From: Micromonospora eburnea
Lineage (GTDB): Bacteria; Actinomycetota; Actinomycetes; Mycobacteriales; Micromonosporaceae
Assembly: GCF_900090225.1 (NCBI RefSeq)
Contig: NZ_FMHY01000002.1
Span: 1,488,001-1,552,000, forward strand
DNA length: 64,000 nt
Reading direction: 5' to 3'
In this document: piece by piece, positions 60,858-64,000 of the stretch
Layout: each line of letters starts with the position of its first letter
How positions within the stretch are numbered: position 1 is the stretch's first letter
Translations under genes and position numbers: made by a program
Notes under the pieces: model-generated
The model's input: only the letters and a program-made list of their open reading frames with translations
Database searches by the model: none
Told to the model about the DNA's origin: nothing

Positions 60858-60908
60858 CGTCCCTGTCGTTCATGCCGGATGCCGGGGGCGGTCGTCCCCG
60901 GTTGGGCA

Positions 60909-60939
60909 ACTGTAGGCGGCGTGATGTGTCGGGACGCAA
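60909..60939 (-). promoter_or_regulatory. candidate gluA promoter
   Basis: On the minus strand TTGCGT (60939-60934), 19 bp, TACAGT (60914-60909), about 50 nt before the gluA GTG. Spacing is slightly long, so confidence is modest. Confidence 0.4.
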
Positions 60940-61055
60940 CTCGAATGGTCACGGAGCGGTAACACCAGCCGCCGCTGAGCACGCGAGACCGATTTCCGTC
61001 ACCGACCCGGCCCGTTCGAGTGGCGGTCTCGGCAGCCCAGGTAGATCATGTGGGG

Positions 61056-62045
61056 ATGACCGAGCCGCTCAGGTTGACCGATTACGCCCGCGGTGGCGGT
61101 TGTGCCTGCAAGATCCCCCCGGGTGAGCTGGAGGCCATGGTCGCCGGCCTCGGCCCGGCCATGGGCACCGCCGATCTGTTGGTCGGGTTGGACCACGGCG
61201 ACGACGCCGCGGTGGTCCGGCTGGACGAGCGCACCGGCCTGGTCAGCACCGCCGACTTCTTCACCCCGGTGGTGGACGACGCGTACGACTGGGGCCGGAT
61301 CGCCGCCGCCAACGCGCTGTCCGACGTGTACGCCATGGGCGGCACCCCGCTCGTCGCGCTCAACCTGCTCTGCTGGCCCCGGGACGTACTCCCGTTGGAG
61401 TTGGCCCGGGAGGTGCTGCGCGGGGGTCAGGACGTGGCCCGGGAGGCCGGCTGCCATCTGGCCGGCGGGCACAGTGTGGACGACGACGGTCCGAAGTACG
61501 GCCTCGCCGTCACCGGGGTGGTCCGGCCGGAGGAGCTGATCACCCTGGACGCCGGCCGGGCCGGCCTGCCGCTGTCGCTGACCAAGCCACTCGGGGTGGG
61601 GGTGCTGAACACCCGGCACAAGCGGACCGGGGAACGGTTCCCGGAGGCGGTCGCGGCGATGGCCCGGCTCAACCGGGACGCGGCTCGGGCGGCAGTCGCC
61701 GCCGGCATCCGCTGCGGCACCGACGTGACCGGCTTCGGGCTGCTCGGGCACGCCTCGAAGCTGGCCCGGGCCAGCCGGCTCACGGTCGCGATCGACGCGG
61801 CGGCGGTGCCCTACCTGCCGGGGGCCCGGGAGGCGTTGCGCGACGGGTACGTCAGCGGCGGCACCCGCCGCAACCTGGACTGGGTGACCCCGTGGACCGA
61901 CTTCGGTGCCCTCGACGAGGGGGAGCGGCTGCTGCTGGCCGACGCGCAGACCTCCGGCGGGCTGCTGGTGGCGGGCGAGGTGCCGGGCGCCACGGTGATC
62001 GGGGAACTGCTGCCCGCCAGCGAGCACCTGGTCCGGCTCCGCTGA
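61056..62045 (+). CDS. selD: selenide, water dikinase SelD
   Basis: 329 residues. SelD makes selenophosphate from selenide and ATP for selenocysteine or selenouridine. The N-terminal catalytic motif is GGGCACKIPP, with Cys (not selenocysteine) at the active position and the essential Lys. AIRS-type blocks follow: LVGLDHGDDAAVVRLD, VSTADFFTPVVDDAYDWGRI, AANALSDVYAMGGTPL, LAGGHSVDDDGPKYGLAVTG, CGTDVTGFGLLGHASKLARA. ATG 61056 begins the homologous region. selA, selB and tRNA-Sec are not in the window, so the downstream use of selenophosphate is not visible here. Confidence 0.95.
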   Translation: MTEPLRLTDYARGGGCACKIPPGELEAMVAGLGPAMGTADLLVGLDHGDDAAVVRLDERTGLVSTADFFTPVVDDAYDWGRIAAANALSDVYAMGGTPLVALNLLCWPRDVLPLELAREVLRGGQDVAREAGCHLAGGHSVDDDGPKYGLAVTGVVRPEELITLDAGRAGLPLSLTKPLGVGVLNTRHKRTGERFPEAVAAMARLNRDAARAAVAAGIRCGTDVTGFGLLGHASKLARASRLTVAIDAAAVPYLPGAREALRDGYVSGGTRRNLDWVTPWTDFGALDEGERLLLADAQTSGGLLVAGEVPGATVIGELLPASEHLVRLR

Positions 62046-62058
62046 ACCCTCATATCAC

Positions 62059-62073
62059 TGCCCCGGCGGGGCA
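62059..62073 (+). terminator. short hairpin after selD
   Basis: TGCCCC-GGC-GGGGCA, a 6-bp stem with a 3-nt loop, 13 nt after the selD stop. Weak but well placed. The rest of the ~200-bp gap before the next gene shows only a possible -10 (TAAACT, 62084-62089). Confidence 0.45.
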
Positions 62074-62247
62074 CGATACCCGATAAACTGTCATCTTCCC
62101 GCTACTCCGAGCAATGGAGCCGGAGGAAATTTTGCCCGGAATGGTCACAGACCGGTAACTTGCCCCCGGCTGAGGTCATATGCACCCCACCATCGTCAGT
62201 AAGGCCCGATCCGGAGGCCGGTGGGACGAGCACAGCGAGGAGGCGGC

Positions 62248-62727
62248 ATGACCGAGCTGTGGAACTGGAGAATCGATGGCGCGGCGCCCGTGGAGGTCTA
62301 CCCGGCGCTGGCCGAGGCGCTCGGCCGGGTGGTGATGCCCCTCGCCGCCGCCGACCCGGTCCGACTTCCCGCGTACGCGGTGGTGTGCGACGTGTGGGAG
62401 GCACCGGGGGTGTACGGCACCGTGGTCGACTGCTACGGCGTGCCCGAGCGGCTACGTGAGCTGCCCAGCATCGCGGCGCTGGCCAAGCTGCTGAACCGCA
62501 ACTGCCTGATGCGCGACGACACCCTCGACGCCGGGCGGCACCTGCTGGTCGCCCCGGACGGCACGATCCGCCCGGTGCACTTCGACGTCGCCGAGACCGA
62601 CGAGGGTGAGGTGCTCAGCGACCAGCGGCTCTGCACCGTGGCCCACCCCGGCTGTCGGGGCTGGTCGCAGTGCCACCGGTCGCAGTGGGGCCCCGACTCG
62701 GTCGCCCCGGCGCTCGCCGCCGCCTGA
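62248..62727 (+). CDS. hypothetical protein
   Basis: 159 residues; family not recognised. It starts MTELWNWRIDGAAPVEVYPA, then VVCDVWEAPGVYGTVVDCYG, VPERLRELPSIAALAKLLNR and NCLMRDDTLDAGRHLLVAPD. It ends with a cysteine-containing CTVAHPGCRGWSQCHRSQWG. A predicted soluble alpha/beta protein; three Cys and two His at the end could bind metal (inference). ATG 62248 follows a strong GAGGAGGCGG site. The stop lies in a 16-bp tandem duplication. Probably a lineage-specific actinomycete gene. Confidence 0.6.
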   Translation: MTELWNWRIDGAAPVEVYPALAEALGRVVMPLAAADPVRLPAYAVVCDVWEAPGVYGTVVDCYGVPERLRELPSIAALAKLLNRNCLMRDDTLDAGRHLLVAPDGTIRPVHFDVAETDEGEVLSDQRLCTVAHPGCRGWSQCHRSQWGPDSVAPALAAA

Positions 62728-62752
62728 CCGAGGCGCCGCCTGACCGAGGCGC
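62721..62752 (+). repeat. 16-bp exact tandem duplication at a stop codon
   Basis: CGCCTGACCGAGGCGC occurs twice in a row (62721-62736, 62737-62752). Each copy contains TGA; the first TGA ends the hypothetical gene. Likely a recent slippage event. Confidence 0.85.
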
Positions 62753-62800
62753 CGCCGGGCACGCCCGAAGCCGGGACACCGCGGGTTGCCGGGGTACGGG

Positions 62801-63028
62801 TCAACCCCGGGTGGCCGGCTGCTGACCCCGGACCACCAACTGGTCCAGCAGGGTCGCGGTGGCGGCGGCCACCGCGTCCACCGCCGCGTTGAACGCCTCG
62901 GCGTTGTGCGCGGCGGGGGTGCGGAACCCGGAGATCTTCCGGACGTACTGCAACGCGGCGGCCCGGACGTCCTCCTCGGTGACCACCGGCACGTACGGTT
63001 CACGCAGGGTCTTGATGCTCCGGCACAT
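62801..63028 (-). CDS. DUF2277 protein
   Basis: 75 residues with the DUF2277 pattern [20 protein letters not shown] followed by [20 protein letters not shown]. The 'MCR.I..LR' start and '[13 protein letters not shown]' are diagnostic. Function unknown. ATG 63028 follows GAGGAGGAG. It is divergent from miaB with 52 bp between start codons. Confidence 0.88.
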   Translation of the reverse strand: MCRSIKTLREPYVPVVTEEDVRAAALQYVRKISGFRTPAAHNAEAFNAAVDAVAAATATLLDQLVVRGQQPATRG

Positions 63029-63080
63029 GGCTCCTCCTCGTTCGGTCCGATCGGTTCGGCCCGGATACGCTGTTCCCGTC

Positions 63081-64000
63081 ATGACTACCGCAGCCGCGGG
63101 CAGCCCGCGCACCTACCAGGTGCGTACGTACGGCTGCCAGATGAACGTGCACGACTCCGAGCGCATCTCTGGCCTGCTGGAACAGGCCGGGTACGTGCGC
63201 GCCGCCGAGGCCGACGAGCAGCCCGACGTGGTGGTGTTCAACACCTGCGCCGTACGGGAGAACGCCGACAACCGGCTCTACGGCAACCTGGGTCATCTGC
63301 GCCCCGTGAAGGACAAGCACCCCGGGATGCAGATCGCGGTCGGCGGCTGCCTGGCCCAGAAGGACCGCGGCGAGATCGTCCGCAAGGCGCCCTGGGTGGA
63401 CGTGGTCTTCGGCACGCACAACATCGGCTCGCTGCCGGTGCTGCTGGAGCGGGCGCGGCACAACGCCGCCGCCGAGGTGGAGATTCTCGAATCCCTCGAC
63501 GTTTTCCCCTCCACGCTGCCGACCCGCCGCGAGTCGACGTACGCCGGCTGGGTGTCGATCTCCGTCGGCTGCAACAACACCTGCACGTTCTGCATCGTGC
63601 CCTCCCTGCGCGGCAAGGAGAAGGACCGCCGCCCCGGCGACATCCTCTCCGAGGTACGCGCCCTGGTCGACGAGGGCGTGCTGGAGGTGACCCTGCTCGG
63701 GCAGAACGTCAACTCCTACGGCGTCGAGTTCGGGGACAGGTACGCGTTCGGCAAGCTGCTGCGCGCATGCGGCGACGTCGAGGGGCTGGAGCGGGTCCGG
63801 TTCACCAGCCCGCACCCGAAGGATTTCACCGACGACGTGATCGCCGCGATGGCCGAGACGCCCAACGTCTGCCACTCGCTGCACATGCCGTTGCAGTCCG
63901 GCTCCGACGACGTGCTGCGGGCCATGCGCCGCTCGTACCGGTCGGAGAGATACCTGGGCATCATCGAGAAGGTCCGGGCGGCCATGCCGGACGCGGCGAT
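63081..64000 (+). CDS. miaB: tRNA-2-methylthio-N6-dimethylallyladenosine synthase MiaB (3' truncated by window)
   Basis: The first 306 codons of MiaB; the frame is open to the window edge. MiaB methylthiolates isopentenylated A37 in tRNAs reading UNN codons. [40 protein letters not shown] and [13 protein letters not shown] give the N-terminal cluster cysteines. [20 protein letters not shown] gives the radical-SAM CxxxCxxC. ATG 63081; a possible -10 TACGCT (63066-63071) lies nine nucleotides upstream, so the mRNA may be nearly leaderless. It is a paralogue of rimO at 14981. TRAM domain expected beyond the edge. Confidence 0.96.
   Translation, partial: MTTAAAGSPRTYQVRTYGCQMNVHDSERISGLLEQAGYVRAAEADEQPDVVVFNTCAVRENADNRLYGNLGHLRPVKDKHPGMQIAVGGCLAQKDRGEIVRKAPWVDVVFGTHNIGSLPVLLERARHNAAAEVEILESLDVFPSTLPTRRESTYAGWVSISVGCNNTCTFCIVPSLRGKEKDRRPGDILSEVRALVDEGVLEVTLLGQNVNSYGVEFGDRYAFGKLLRACGDVEGLERVRFTSPHPKDFTDDVIAAMAETPNVCHSLHMPLQSGSDDVLRAMRRSYRSERYLGIIEKVRAAMPDAA

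Noticed and set aside
60858-61055. gluA-selD gap searched for tRNA-Sec
   Set aside because: No T-arm GGTTCGAnTCC-like box, no acceptor pairing or 3' CCA of the right spacing.

Overview
The window is about 73% G+C, with actinobacterial codon use, frequent GTG starts and many leaderless promoters. It reads as chromosomal DNA from a Micromonosporaceae actinomycete, most like Micromonospora or Salinispora. The gene set and order (thyX, dapA, rnj, ftsK, rimO, pgsA, cinA, clgR, pspA, pspM ... DUF3046, recA, recX ... miaB) match the conserved actinobacterial block also found in Mycobacterium tuberculosis. This is core chromosome with lineage-specific insertions. I see no rRNA, tRNA, CRISPR array, transposase or prophage genes.

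Layout. 1-5.6 kb: a partial GNAT gene, a YcaQ/AlkX-type glycosylase, a DUF2752 membrane protein, thyX, dapA and RNase J. 5.7-8 kb: two overlapping YbjN-domain genes, one fused to a TPR-like region that carries a 15-bp inverted repeat inside its coding sequence. 8-10.5 kb: the FtsK translocase. 10.5-14.7 kb: accessory genes, namely a TetR/DHA2 efflux pair, a small membrane protein, an SMR guanidinium exporter behind a guanidine-III riboswitch, and an ornithine cyclodeaminase-like gene. 15-20.3 kb: rimO-pgsA-cinA, then the envelope-stress set clgR-pspA-pspM. 20.4-25.5 kb: a multicopper-oxidase-like protein with degenerate copper ligands and three fibronectin III repeats, next to an OmpA-like protein and a lipoprotein. 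25.7-34.4 kb: Nei2 glycosylase, SAM hydrolase, a TIGR03118 secreted protein, a GNAT enzyme and the helicase Lhr. 35-41.2 kb: a six-gene Mrp Na+/H+ antiporter operon (mrpA/B fusion, C, D, E, F, G). 41.2-43.8 kb: a leaderless proline-rich upstream ORF followed by two CNNM/CorC-type transporters. 44-49.2 kb: Spo0M, a LysE exporter with a PPOX-GNAT fusion divergent from a MocR regulator, a 35-residue membrane peptide, and UdgX. 49.3-54.8 kb: acyl-CoA dehydrogenase, MFS, DUF3046, recA, recX and a BKACE-like gene. 55.6-57.4 kb: RNase Y. 57.4-60.9 kb: a glutamate-type ABC importer (gluABCD, minus strand). 61-64 kb: selD, a hypothetical gene, DUF2277, and the 5' part of miaB.

How the genes work together. 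DNA maintenance and repair is the main theme: AlkX-like, ThyX, FtsK, Nei2, Lhr, UdgX, RecA and RecX. recA carries a LexA-type box and a RecA-independent (PafBC-type) promoter. RNA processing and modification is the second: RNase J, RNase Y, RimO and MiaB. Envelope and ion homeostasis is the third: PspA/PspM/ClgR, Mrp, CNNM and Gdx.

Observations most worth following: a possible Mg2+-responsive proline-rich leader peptide before the CNNM genes; the copper-ligand-depleted multicopper oxidase scaffold; a family of bipartite palindromic repeats that abut stop codons; the palindrome inside the TPR-YbjN gene; and the clear guanidine-III riboswitch/Gdx pair.
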